Shown: positions 1 through 6,636, counted from the first letter of the stretch. The stretch is 12,763 nucleotides of DNA from Candidatus Zhuqueibacterota bacterium (GCA_003854995.1 RQOI01000032.1:1-12763); one strand, 5' to 3'. The notes: a model not told the origin generated them from the letters alone. Program-made: numbers and translations.

Positions 1-1029
1 GACAGCCGCATCCTCGAGGAGCAATACGACTGCATGAAGGGCTGGGTCGATTATATGGCGCGCCGCGCCGGCGACACCTATTTTTGGAACACCGATTTCA
101 CCTTTGGCGACTGGCTGTCGTTCAACACGACTCGTTCCGATTATCCCGGCGCCACCACGGACAAGGATTTCATCACGCAGGCCTTTTTCATAAATTCGAC
201 AAATCTGCTCTGTCGGAGCGCCCAACTGCTCGGCAAATCCGCTGATGCGGAAAAATACGCCGCTCTGAGCAAAAAGGCGACCGAGGTCTTTATGACTGAA
301 TTTGTCACAAGCAACGCTCGCCTCTCTCCCAACACCCAGACCGCATATGCGCTGGCATTGGGATTCAATATTTTGCCGCCTGACATCGCTGCAAAAGCGG
401 CGGCACGACTGGCGGCGGACGTGCGCTCTTTCAAACACATCACCACGGGCTTTTTGGGCACACCACTCATCTGTCATGTCCTGAGCGACTATGGCTATTT
501 TGATGAAGCGTTCATGCTGCTGAATCGTAAAGAGTATCCCTCGTGGCTCTATCCCGTCACTCAGGGCGCGACGACCATCTGGGAGCGCTGGGACGGTCAA
601 AAACCGGACGGCACGTTTCAGGATGCGGGCATGAATTCGTTCAACCATTATGCCTATGGCGCCATCGGCGAGTGGCTCTATCGGGTGGTGGCCGGCATCG
701 AAATCGATGAGAAAAATCCGGGCTATAAGCACACGATCATCCAGCCGCACCCCGGCGGTGAGCTCACCCACGTCAAGGCCAGCCTGCAGACGATGTATGG
801 CGCCCTCGCATCCTTCTGGCAACTGAAGGATGGCGTCATGACGCTGGATGTGACGATTCCGGCCAATACAACAGCGACGGTCAAGCTGCCGAGCGCCGAG
901 CTGGATGGCGTGACGGTGAATGAGGTCGCTGTGACAAAGGCTCAAGTCAGGAGCTCGGAGCAGGACGGCGTTGTCGTGACCGTCGAGATCGGATCAGGCC
1001 AGTACCGGTTTGTCTACAAGATGCAATAG
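1..1029 (+). CDS. alpha-L-rhamnosidase (GH78), C-terminal part, 5' end outside window
   Basis: The reading frame is open from the first base (it reads DSRILEEQYDC before the first internal Met), so the true start lies upstream and only the last 342 residues are here. They match the C-terminal half of GH78 enzymes, which hydrolyse terminal alpha-L-rhamnose from glycosides and polysaccharides. The (alpha/alpha)6-barrel motifs NTDFTFGDWL, TTIWERWDG (about 571-600) and MNSFNHYAYGAIGEWLYR are visible. By family knowledge, the Glu of WERW is the likely general base; the general-acid region lies upstream of the window. From about 715 the C-terminal beta-sandwich follows, with IIQPHPGGELTHVKAS, a TMYG segment and VTIPANTTATVKLP. 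The gene ends normally in TAG and is followed by a strong terminator. Export cannot be judged without the N-terminus. It suggests the host uses plant- or microbe-derived rhamnosides. Confidence 0.93.
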   Translation, partial: DSRILEEQYDCMKGWVDYMARRAGDTYFWNTDFTFGDWLSFNTTRSDYPGATTDKDFITQAFFINSTNLLCRSAQLLGKSADAEKYAALSKKATEVFMTEFVTSNARLSPNTQTAYALALGFNILPPDIAAKAAARLAADVRSFKHITTGFLGTPLICHVLSDYGYFDEAFMLLNRKEYPSWLYPVTQGATTIWERWDGQKPDGTFQDAGMNSFNHYAYGAIGEWLYRVVAGIEIDEKNPGYKHTIIQPHPGGELTHVKASLQTMYGALASFWQLKDGVMTLDVTIPANTTATVKLPSAELDGVTVNEVAVTKAQVRSSEQDGVVVTVEIGSGQYRFVYKMQ

Positions 1030-1050
1030 AGCCATATCGGTTGCGAGTGA

Positions 1051-1087
1051 AAAAAAAGCCTGCCGGATGATTCGAGCAGGCTTTTTT
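1051..1087. terminator. bidirectional intrinsic terminator
   Basis: GCCTGC (1058-1063) pairs with GCAGGC (1076-1081) around a 12-nt loop. An A tract (1051-1057) precedes the hairpin and a T tract (1082-1087) follows it, and these extend the stem by A-T pairs. It lies 21 bases after the rhamnosidase stop and 77 bases beyond the stop of the minus-strand thioredoxin gene, so it can end transcription from both convergent units. Confidence 0.85.
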
Positions 1088-1164
1088 GTCTCTGAAGAAG
1101 GAGACAGCATGTTGAAGAGGTAATATTATTTGAACGTTGTCCGCAGCCGCGAGTTCCCTTTTTG

Positions 1165-1593
1165 CTATGGCGTGACCGGCATGTAGATTTTGACCAGCTG
1201 CTGGCGCACTGAGCTGCGGGAGCGCAGACCGATGCAATGATGGGCCAGTTCGCCCTCTTTGAAGAACATGAGCAGGGGCAATTCAGTCACGCCAAACTGT
1301 TTGGTTATCTCTTCGTTGGTGTCCACATTCACATAGCCAAAGCTGATCTGATGTGAAAATTCTGCTGCCAGCTGCTTGAGAATGGCCTCCATGATGAAGC
1401 ACTCGCCGCACCAGTCAGCGCGAATTTCGATGATGAATGGCTTTTTACTGTCAATGACCGCATGCTTAAAGTTCGCGTCGGTCAAATCGATGAAAAGATC
1501 CCCTGAATTTTTCTCCGCATCTGATGGCATATGGGCTTTATCGTTTCGTCCGTTATGAAAGGATGCCACAACTGCGCGGGCGAGCTGTGGCAT
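1165..1593 (-). CDS. thioredoxin-like protein with CGEC active site
   Basis: A 142-residue thioredoxin-fold protein, probably a disulfide reductase. The core reads FIIEIRADWCGECFIMEAI with redox cysteines at 62 and 65, then FGYVNVDTNEEITKQFGVTELPLLMFFKEGE, where Pro106 is the expected cis-proline. The active site is CGEC instead of the CGPC of classical thioredoxin, which may shift redox potential or partner choice. No signal peptide is visible, so it is probably cytoplasmic. The start at 1593 has a weak SD-like AGAGACGA about 8 bases upstream and sits 16 bases after the HEAT gene stop. A second ATG at 1530 (MPSDAEKN) would remove 21 residues that do not look thioredoxin-like, but I see no SD before it. 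It is co-oriented with the HEAT-like gene and probably co-transcribed. Confidence 0.85.
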   Translation of the reverse strand: MPQLARAVVASFHNGRNDKAHMPSDAEKNSGDLFIDLTDANFKHAVIDSKKPFIIEIRADWCGECFIMEAILKQLAAEFSHQISFGYVNVDTNEEITKQFGVTELPLLMFFKEGELAHHCIGLRSRSSVRQQLVKIYMPVTP

Positions 1594-1609
1594 CTATTGT
1601 CGTCTCTGG

Positions 1610-2116
1610 TCAGAATCCGTACTGTTCGATTTCCATTGTCTGTGCGGCTGTCACATGCTCATTCAAGAGCTCGTTCTGCGCCTGCGCCAATATCTTTTCC
1701 TGCTTTTCAGCTTTCAGCGAATCTATTTTTGCATAGTAGGTGTTGACCGCGCAGCAGCAAAGCTGCTTGACGCGCGTCTGCTGTTCGAAACGGCGATGAC
1801 GTCGCAGAAAGTCCATGGCCCACGGATCTTCGATTTTATGCAGCGTGACGAGGGCCAGCAAGCGGACGTTATCATTTTTGTCGCTGCGGAACACTTTGAC
1901 GATGTCAAAAACAGCTGATCGGGGGATGGCGAGATTGTCGGCATATTGAATGATCATACACATGGCTGATTGCTGTAATCCGGGATTATCCGACTTGAGC
2001 GCAACAGTCAGGTTTTTGCTGAAAGCGTCCCAGTCAATCTCATTGGGCACTGCTGCTGTCGCCCCGATGGCGAGGAGCGAGAACAGAACGATGGCGAGAA
2101 AAAGACTTGATTTCAT
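1610..2116 (-). CDS. exported HEAT-like helical protein
   Basis: A 168-residue protein starting MKSSLFLAIVLFSLLAIGATAA, a clear Sec signal peptide with cleavage near residue 22. The start at 2116 is supported by AAAGGAG just upstream; a longer frame back to 2224 would swallow the SD and the probable promoter. The mature part is almost all helical. Segments such as SDNPGLQQSAMCMIIQYADN and DNVRLLALVTLHKIEDPWAMDFLRRH look like HEAT-type helical pairs. A C-terminal stretch (AKIDSLKAEKQEKILAQAQN) is likely coiled coil or a single long helix. An odd CCC triplet sits in VKQLCCCAVNTYY. Such proteins usually serve as binding scaffolds, so I propose periplasmic protein-protein interaction but no enzymatic function. 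It is first in a two-gene unit with the thioredoxin gene and has a candidate sigma-54 promoter upstream. Confidence 0.75.
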   Translation of the reverse strand: MKSSLFLAIVLFSLLAIGATAAVPNEIDWDAFSKNLTVALKSDNPGLQQSAMCMIIQYADNLAIPRSAVFDIVKVFRSDKNDNVRLLALVTLHKIEDPWAMDFLRRHRRFEQQTRVKQLCCCAVNTYYAKIDSLKAEKQEKILAQAQNELLNEHVTAAQTMEIEQYGF

Positions 2117-2135
2117 GATGATCTCCTTTGCGTTG

Positions 2136-2166
2136 TGAGTGAATGGTTTCGACCATCGCTCACTCA
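2136..2166. repeat. inverted repeat at the predicted transcription start
   Basis: TGAGTGA (2136-2142) is complementary to TCACTCA (2160-2166). Inside it ATGGT (2143-2147) is complementary to ACCAT (2152-2156) around a 4-base loop, with a 3-base bulge on one side. The structure covers the expected start point of the -24/-12 promoter and ends about 20 bases before the HEAT gene start codon. It could be an operator dyad or a hairpin in the leader RNA. Confidence 0.5.
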
Positions 2167-2179
2167 AAGGATGTGCCAA
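2163..2179 (-). promoter_or_regulatory. candidate sigma-54 (-24/-12) promoter for the HEAT/thioredoxin unit
   Basis: On the minus strand the sequence reads TTGGCAC-N5-TTGAG. The -24 block is a perfect match to the sigma-54 consensus and the spacing to the -12 block is exact. The -12 block has TTGA in place of TTGC, so one strongly conserved base is off. Transcription would begin near 2150, giving a leader of about 35 bases. The nearest upstream gene encodes a sigma-54 activator with the GAYTGA motif, which raises the likelihood that this element is real. Confidence 0.55.
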
Positions 2180-2218
2180 AGTCTTTTGCTGAAAAAGCAA
2201 TTTATCTAACTTGCATAA

Positions 2219-2231
2219 TATCAATATATTG
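2219..2231 (+). promoter_or_regulatory. candidate IHF-type DNA-bending site
   Basis: TATCAATATATTG fits the IHF core consensus WATCAANNNNTTR at every fixed position. It lies about 40-65 bases upstream of the candidate -24 element and between it and the tandem dyads, which is where IHF commonly bends DNA to bring a sigma-54 activator to its promoter. The region is AT-rich, which makes a chance match easier. Whether this host has IHF or uses HU is unknown. Confidence 0.4.
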
Positions 2232-2279
2232 TGTCCTTTGATTATTCTGCCTCGAGTCGCTGCGGCTGCCTGAAAAATG

Positions 2280-2309
2280 CTGATATTTCAGAAATTTCTG
2301 ATATTTCAG
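2280..2309. promoter_or_regulatory. tandem CTGATATTTCAG sites: candidate enhancer (UAS), possibly also a terminator
   Basis: Two identical 12-mers, CTGATATTTCAG (2280-2291 and 2298-2309), are separated by AAATTT, so their centres are 18 bp apart. Each has the dyad form CTGA-N4-TCAG. The middle, TCAGAAATTTCTGA, is a perfect palindrome, and the whole 32 bp from 2279 to 2310 is palindromic except at two pair positions. The centre is about 140 bp upstream of the predicted start of the HEAT transcript, a usual distance for a dimeric activator site. The block begins 2 bases after the regulator stop, and on the minus strand it is followed by ATTTTT, so an AT-rich intrinsic terminator is a competing or additional reading. 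Confidence 0.5.
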
Positions 2310-2311
2310 CA

Positions 2312-5300
2312 CTAGCCATTTTTGCTGATGGCCAATTTCTTCATCCTGGACTCGAGCGTCTTTGCATTGATGCCGAGCATTTTGGCGGCGCCCCTGTCGC
2401 CGCTGACTCGCCAGTTGGTCAGCTGCAGCGTTTTGACGATGTGCCGGCGTTCATTCTCCTCCAGCGAGACGAAATCCGGCATGACCTGCGAGTTTTCTGT
2501 CGGCAGCCAGTCGCCGATTCTGAACTTTTTCTCGCTGCTGGTGATGACGGCGCGCTCGATGATGTTCTCCAGCTCGCGCACGTTTCCCGGCCAGCGATAC
2601 TCTTCCAGCCTGTCCATGACATGCTGCGGCACGCTATTGAATGTCTTGCCGGTCCTGACGCTATACTTTTTGATGAAATAGTTGACCAGCAGCGGGATGT
2701 CCTCTTTGCGGTCGCGGAGGGGCGGAATGTCGATCGGAAAGACGTTCAAGCGGAAGAACAGATCCTCCCTGAAATGGCCTTTATCGATCTCTTTGCGGAG
2801 ATCGCGATTCGTCGCCGCAATGATGCGGACATCCACTTTGAGCGTTTCTGTGCCGCCGAGGCGTTCAAATTCGCCTTCCTGCAGCACGCGCAGCAGCTTG
2901 GATTGCAGCTCGATGGGCAGATCGCCGATCTCATCGAGAAAGAGGGTGCCGCCGTCCGCGAGTTCAAATCGACCGGCTTTTTTGCTGATCGCGCCGGTGT
3001 AGGCGCCCTTTTCATGGCCAAAGAGCTCGCTTTCGATCAGAGTGGCCGGAAGAGCGGAGCAATTGACTTTGACGAGAATCCGATCGCAGCGATCGCTGAT
3101 GCGATGAATGGCGCGCGCGATCAGCTCTTTGCCGGTGCCCGATTCGCCCAGTACGAGGACGGTGGCGTCGGTCGCGGCAACCTGCTCCACCTTGACCAGC
3201 ACTTTCTTAAGGGCAGTGCTCCTGGTTATGATGTTTTCGAAATTGGTGACCAGCTTGATTTCGTCCTGCAGATAAATGTTCTCCGCCTGCAACCGATTCT
3301 TCAGCACCTTGACCTCCTCAAGGGCCGCTTCCAGCTTTTGCGCCGCTTGAGTGCGTTCCGTCACCCGCTCCTCCAGTTCGTGACGTTTTTGTCGGATCGC
3401 CTGCATGCGCCATTGATACGCCCGGTAGAGGAATAACAGAAAGAGCAGAAAGAGCAGGACGAGCGCCGTGCGAAAGAGAGGCGTGCGCCAAAAGGGCGGT
3501 GTGATGCGGATTTGAATGGCGATGCCGTCTTCGTTCCAGACATTGTCATTATTCGATCCCTTGACGCGAAATGTATATTTGCCCGGCGCAAGCGTCGTAT
3601 AGCTGGCAAACCGCTTGCGCGCATCTGTGTGGAGCCACTCCTTATCGAGCCCCTCCATTTTATAAGCGTACTGGTTCCATTCAGGCGCCGTGAAATCGAG
3701 CGCCGAAAATTCAAAGGCAAAGACATAGTCTTTCCAGGAGAGTTTCAATGACCGCAGATCAGTGAGCGGGGTCCCCAATTCGACGGGCTCATTCAATTTT
3801 CGAAAGGATGTCAAGACAATCGGCGGCTTGAATTCATTTTCCCTGATATTCTCGGGATAGAATGCATTGAAACCATTGATGCCGCCGAAAAAGATCTCGC
3901 CACTCTGGCTTTTGAAAAAAGAACCGCCGTTGAATTCAGAGCTTTGCAGGCCATCGTCCACGTTATAATTGACAAATGACTCATTATGGGGGTTGAACTT
4001 GCTGATGCCATTATTGGTCGAGATCCATAGATTGCCGTCGTCGTCGCGGACAAAACCATAGATAGAATTGGAAGGCAACCCGTCTCTGCTCGTATAGCGT
4101 GTGCACCTCCCTGAGCGGGGATCGAATTTATTCAGCCCGCCACCATAGGTGCCCAGCCACAGGGCGCCATCCTCGTTCTCCAGGATCGAAAAGACAAAGT
4201 CGCTGCTCAAGCTGGTCGAGTCCTGCGCATCCTTCTTATACAGGGTGAACTGTTCTGTCTTTTGATCAAAGCGGTTCAGGCCGCCGCCCTGGGTGCCGAT
4301 CCATAGGAGGCCGTTTTTGTCTTCGTACATGACACGAATGTAGTTGTTGCAAATAGAGTTGGCGTCGGCTGGATCATGAACATAGTGTTGAAAATGCCCA
4401 GTTTCTCTGTTGAACTTGTTCAGGCCGCCGCCATAGGTGCCGATCCATAGATTGCCACGCGCATCTTCGAATATGCTTCTGATCTCGTCGTGCGACAGGC
4501 TGAATGGATCGTGCGGATCATGTTGATAGGCGCGAAATTGGCCGGTTGATGGATCGAACCTGTTTAATCCACCCCCGTGCGTGCCGAGCCACAGAATGTT
4601 TTGGCGATCGATATAGACCACGCGAACGATGTCATTGCTCAGACTGTTCGGATCACCGGGCTGGTGCTGATAATGCATCCATTTATCATGCACCCGATCA
4701 AAGCGATTCAAGCCGCCACCGTGCGTGCCGATCCACAGGATTCCTTCCTGGTCTTCGTTGATGGACCAGACGATATCGTGATTCAGACTGTTCGGATTGC
4801 TGGGATCGGATTTGTACTGGGGGAACTGATCCGCCGCCTGACTCACTTTATTCACTCCGCCGCCGTAGGTGCCCAGCCACATGACGCCGGTCCGGTCTTC
4901 AAAGATGTCATAGATCTCATCGTAACTGAGGCTATAGGGATCGAGCGGATTTCTTTTATAGCGAGTGAAGCTCTGCGTTTCGGCGTCGTACAAGTTCAAT
5001 CCGCCGCCTTTGGTGCCGACCCACAGGACGCCATAGGGATCCTGATAGAGCGAATAGACACTGTTGTGGCTCAGCGATGAGGGGTCATGCGGATCATTCT
5101 TCAAGTGGGTGAATTGCGGCATGCCGTCGGCGGCGAAGGTCAGCTTGTCCAGGCCGCCGCCATCTGTGCCAATCCAGATGGCGCCGGCGCGATCCGCGTA
5201 AACAGTGCGCACTTTATTGCACGCCAGGCTGTTGTCGTTATGCGGATCGTGATAATAGCCGGTGAATTGCCGATTCGCTGTGTCGAATCTATTCAGACCG

Positions 5301-5902
5301 TTTTCCGTTGCCAGCCATAAATATCCCTGCTTGTCTTTGCAGAGTCGATGGATCACGTTGTGACTGAGTGATCTGGGATTGTGCGGATGGTGAAAATAAG
5401 AGGTGAATCGGGCTGATCGGGGATCGAAATGTGAGAGTCCTCCTTCGGTGGCGAGCCATAACTGTCCATCATCATCTTCGAGAATATCCCAGATGATATC
5501 ATGGCAGAGGCCGGCGGGATCATTGGGATTGGCGCGAAAAGCTTTGATTTTTTTGGTCGCCGGATCATAACAGTTCAAGCCGCCGTTAAAGGCGCCGATC
5601 CACAATAGTCCATCGCTTGTCTCAAAGACGCAAGTGACGTGATTCTGACTCAGGCTGTTCGGATCGTCCGGATCATTGCGCAACACGCTAAAGCCATAGC
5701 CGTCATATTTATTCAAACCGTCTTCGGTGCCAAACCACATGAAGCCACGGCTATCCTGAATGATGCATTCAACAATGCTCTGCGACAGACCCTCTTCGAT
5801 GGATAAATGGTGAAATTTTAAAACGGGATTTGCACTGGCATGGGAGGAATGACAAAATAGCAGGCTAAAGATGATGATGAGGCTGAATCTTTTCAGGAGC
5901 AT
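2312..5902 (-). CDS. membrane-anchored two-propeller sensor fused to a sigma-54 activator
   Basis: A 1196-residue one-component regulator. In order: signal peptide or N-terminal anchor (MLLKRFSLIIIFSLLF, 1 to about 23); 14 propeller repeats of about 48 residues (about 28-700) with motifs such as LWIGTHGGGLNRFD, enough for two seven-bladed propellers; a Y_Y_Y domain (about 710-800, YAYKMEGLDKEW and APGKYTFRVKGSNND); one membrane helix (about 810-828); a coiled coil (about 830-890); an AAA+ domain with Walker A GESGTGKE (919-926), GAYTGA (966-971), Walker B GGTLFLDEIG (984-993), arginine-finger segment FREDLFFRLN and WPGNVRELEN; and a Fis-type HTH at the end (GDRGAAKMLGINAKTLESRM). The sensor half faces the periplasm, and the AAA+ domain would remodel sigma-54 RNA polymerase by ATP hydrolysis. 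No kinase or receiver domain is present. ATG 5902 is preferred over an in-frame TTG at 5914 because the signal peptide starts there. Confidence 0.93.
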   Translation of the reverse strand: MLLKRFSLIIIFSLLFCHSSHASANPVLKFHHLSIEEGLSQSIVECIIQDSRGFMWFGTEDGLNKYDGYGFSVLRNDPDDPNSLSQNHVTCVFETSDGLLWIGAFNGGLNCYDPATKKIKAFRANPNDPAGLCHDIIWDILEDDDGQLWLATEGGLSHFDPRSARFTSYFHHPHNPRSLSHNVIHRLCKDKQGYLWLATENGLNRFDTANRQFTGYYHDPHNDNSLACNKVRTVYADRAGAIWIGTDGGGLDKLTFAADGMPQFTHLKNDPHDPSSLSHNSVYSLYQDPYGVLWVGTKGGGLNLYDAETQSFTRYKRNPLDPYSLSYDEIYDIFEDRTGVMWLGTYGGGVNKVSQAADQFPQYKSDPSNPNSLNHDIVWSINEDQEGILWIGTHGGGLNRFDRVHDKWMHYQHQPGDPNSLSNDIVRVVYIDRQNILWLGTHGGGLNRFDPSTGQFRAYQHDPHDPFSLSHDEIRSIFEDARGNLWIGTYGGGLNKFNRETGHFQHYVHDPADANSICNNYIRVMYEDKNGLLWIGTQGGGLNRFDQKTEQFTLYKKDAQDSTSLSSDFVFSILENEDGALWLGTYGGGLNKFDPRSGRCTRYTSRDGLPSNSIYGFVRDDDGNLWISTNNGISKFNPHNESFVNYNVDDGLQSSEFNGGSFFKSQSGEIFFGGINGFNAFYPENIRENEFKPPIVLTSFRKLNEPVELGTPLTDLRSLKLSWKDYVFAFEFSALDFTAPEWNQYAYKMEGLDKEWLHTDARKRFASYTTLAPGKYTFRVKGSNNDNVWNEDGIAIQIRITPPFWRTPLFRTALVLLFLLFLLFLYRAYQWRMQAIRQKRHELEERVTERTQAAQKLEAALEEVKVLKNRLQAENIYLQDEIKLVTNFENIITRSTALKKVLVKVEQVAATDATVLVLGESGTGKELIARAIHRISDRCDRILVKVNCSALPATLIESELFGHEKGAYTGAISKKAGRFELADGGTLFLDEIGDLPIELQSKLLRVLQEGEFERLGGTETLKVDVRIIAATNRDLRKEIDKGHFREDLFFRLNVFPIDIPPLRDRKEDIPLLVNYFIKKYSVRTGKTFNSVPQHVMDRLEEYRWPGNVRELENIIERAVITSSEKKFRIGDWLPTENSQVMPDFVSLEENERRHIVKTLQLTNWRVSGDRGAAKMLGINAKTLESRMKKLAISKNG
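3800..5820 (-). repeat. propeller-coding repeat array, 14 units of about 144 bp
   Basis: The sensor part of the regulator is built of 14 units, each with a W-(hydrophobic)-G-T-x-G-G-L-N-like strand followed by a DPxDPxSLSHD-like loop. Units 8 to 12 are especially alike in both protein and DNA; for example, the reverse complement of GGTGGCGGCCTGAACAAG-type codons recurs near 4130, 4270, 4425 and 4860. The first two, the third and fourth, and the last two units have diverged more (LWLATEGGLSHFD, IFFGGINGFN). This suggests more recent blade duplication in the middle of the array. Confidence 0.7.
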
Positions 5903-6016
5903 GTCAAGATCCAAAAAACAGATAATTTTTCTGACGGTTGATCTAAATACGATGTGCGCGACGCAGAGTTACAGTCCATTCCATTTTTCCGGCCTGTCCA
6001 GCGCGTGAAATTTTAC

Positions 6017-6044
6017 TTGGATTATTCAATTGATTTATTAAAAT
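6017..6044 (+). promoter_or_regulatory. possible housekeeping promoter for the 6091 gene
   Basis: TTGGAT (6017-6022) and TAAAAT (6039-6044) are 16 bases apart in an AT-rich stretch about 45 bases before the start codon. The -10 box matches the consensus at five of six positions, but the -35 box matches only at three. It lies in the divergent gap (5903-6090) between the sensor gene and the small exported protein gene. I could not identify a convincing promoter for the sensor itself. Confidence 0.25.
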
Positions 6045-6090
6045 AGAGCTAGCCAATGAAACTTTTCACCAATTGCGAAAGGAAATGGTC

Positions 6091-6492
6091 ATGAAAAAAG
6101 GATTCATCGCTCTGTGTATTGTTTTGCTGATGGCGCCATTGGCAGATGCTAAAGTCAAACTCGTGAGCGCAGTAATTGAACCCGCAGCAGCTGGCGCGGG
6201 TGATGAGGTGATGGCAACCGTCGAGTTCAGCGGCAAGGTGAAAAACGTCTCCCGCGTGCTGCTCATTCCGCGCGAATACGCCTATGATATCGATCAGCCG
6301 TTTTCCTTACTACCCGATGCTTCCGGCAAGAACGTCTGGTCGATGAAGACCACTGTGCCATGGGAAGTGCCCAGCGGCGAAGTGAATCTGGAAGTGAAGG
6401 CGTTCGATAAAAAAGGCAAAGAGATTGTCATAAAAGAATATAAAGATCAGCTGCACGGCAAGGCGGGGTTGATCTTGTTTGAGGTGAAATAG
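6091..6492 (+). CDS. small exported protein, probably an Ig-like beta-sandwich
   Basis: A 133-residue protein starting MKKGFIALCIVLLMAPLADA, a typical signal peptide with likely cleavage after ADA. AAAGGA (6078-6083) is 7 bases before ATG 6091, which favours this start over ATG 6085 or TTG 6073. The mature part of about 113 residues alternates short beta-like stretches, such as GDEVMATVEFSGKVKNVSRV and TVPWEVPSGEVNLEVKAFDKKGKE. The W-x5-TVPW-x2-PSG pattern is typical of single Ig-like or fibronectin-like domains that bind other periplasmic proteins. I do not recognise a named family. It is divergent from the sensor gene, with 188 bases between the start codons, so shared regulation is possible but unproven. 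Confidence 0.7.
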   Translation: MKKGFIALCIVLLMAPLADAKVKLVSAVIEPAAAGAGDEVMATVEFSGKVKNVSRVLLIPREYAYDIDQPFSLLPDASGKNVWSMKTTVPWEVPSGEVNLEVKAFDKKGKEIVIKEYKDQLHGKAGLILFEVK

Positions 6493-6545
6493 CAGCGTTT
6501 TCTGCTGGAGCAGATTTGTTCTTACCGTAACACTCCTTTGCCAGA

Positions 6546-6583
6546 CCATGATCAGGCGGGAAAAGCCGCACGCCTGATCATGG
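6546..6583. repeat. perfect 13-bp inverted repeat, possible terminator
   Basis: CCATGATCAGGCG (6546-6558) is exactly complementary to 6571-6583 around a 12-base loop, 53 bases after the stop of the small exported protein gene. Only CAATTTATC follows, and neither strand has a real T tract, so it is not a classic intrinsic terminator. It may still terminate weakly, protect the 3' end of the mRNA, or bind a protein. Confidence 0.55.
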
Positions 6584-6607
6584 CAATTTATCTCCCTGGA
6601 ATTCCGC

Positions 6608-6636
6608 TTGTAACAATTCTTTTGCTTGTGTAATTT
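6608..6636 (+). promoter_or_regulatory. possible promoter for the efflux genes
   Basis: TTGTAA (6608-6613) and TAATTT (6631-6636) are separated by 17 bases, with a TG one base upstream of the -10 box. Both boxes are imperfect. It is the only spaced pair I see between the inverted repeat and the adaptor gene, so I list it with low confidence. Confidence 0.22.

Noticed and set aside
2186..2200. TTGCT/AGCAA small stem upstream of the -24 element
   Set aside because: Only 5 bp in an AT-rich region; expected by chance.
2117..2224. Longer N-terminus for the HEAT-like protein starting at 2224
   Set aside because: It would place a strong SD, the signal peptide and the candidate promoter inside the coding region; the start at 2116 is far better supported.
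2231..3436. Long plus-strand frame of 401 residues opposite the AAA+ part of the regulator
   Set aside because: The minus strand carries all sigma-54 activator motifs in one frame. The opposite frame has no recognisable domain and no SD, and is explained by the GC-biased codons of the real gene.
4577..5080. Plus-strand frame opposite the propeller repeats, with its own repeated pattern
   Set aside because: The repeats are the mirror of the propeller blades on the coding strand. No independent evidence for a gene.
5923..5937. CAGA-N7-TCTG upstream of the regulator as an autoregulatory copy of the tandem dyad
   Set aside because: The half-sites are shorter and the spacing differs by 3 bases from the palindrome near 2294, so the likeness is too weak.
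6018..6034. TTGG...TTGA upstream of the small exported protein as a sigma-54 promoter
   Set aside because: The -12 block is displaced by one base and the -24 block lacks the CAC part; a housekeeping-type promoter fits slightly better.
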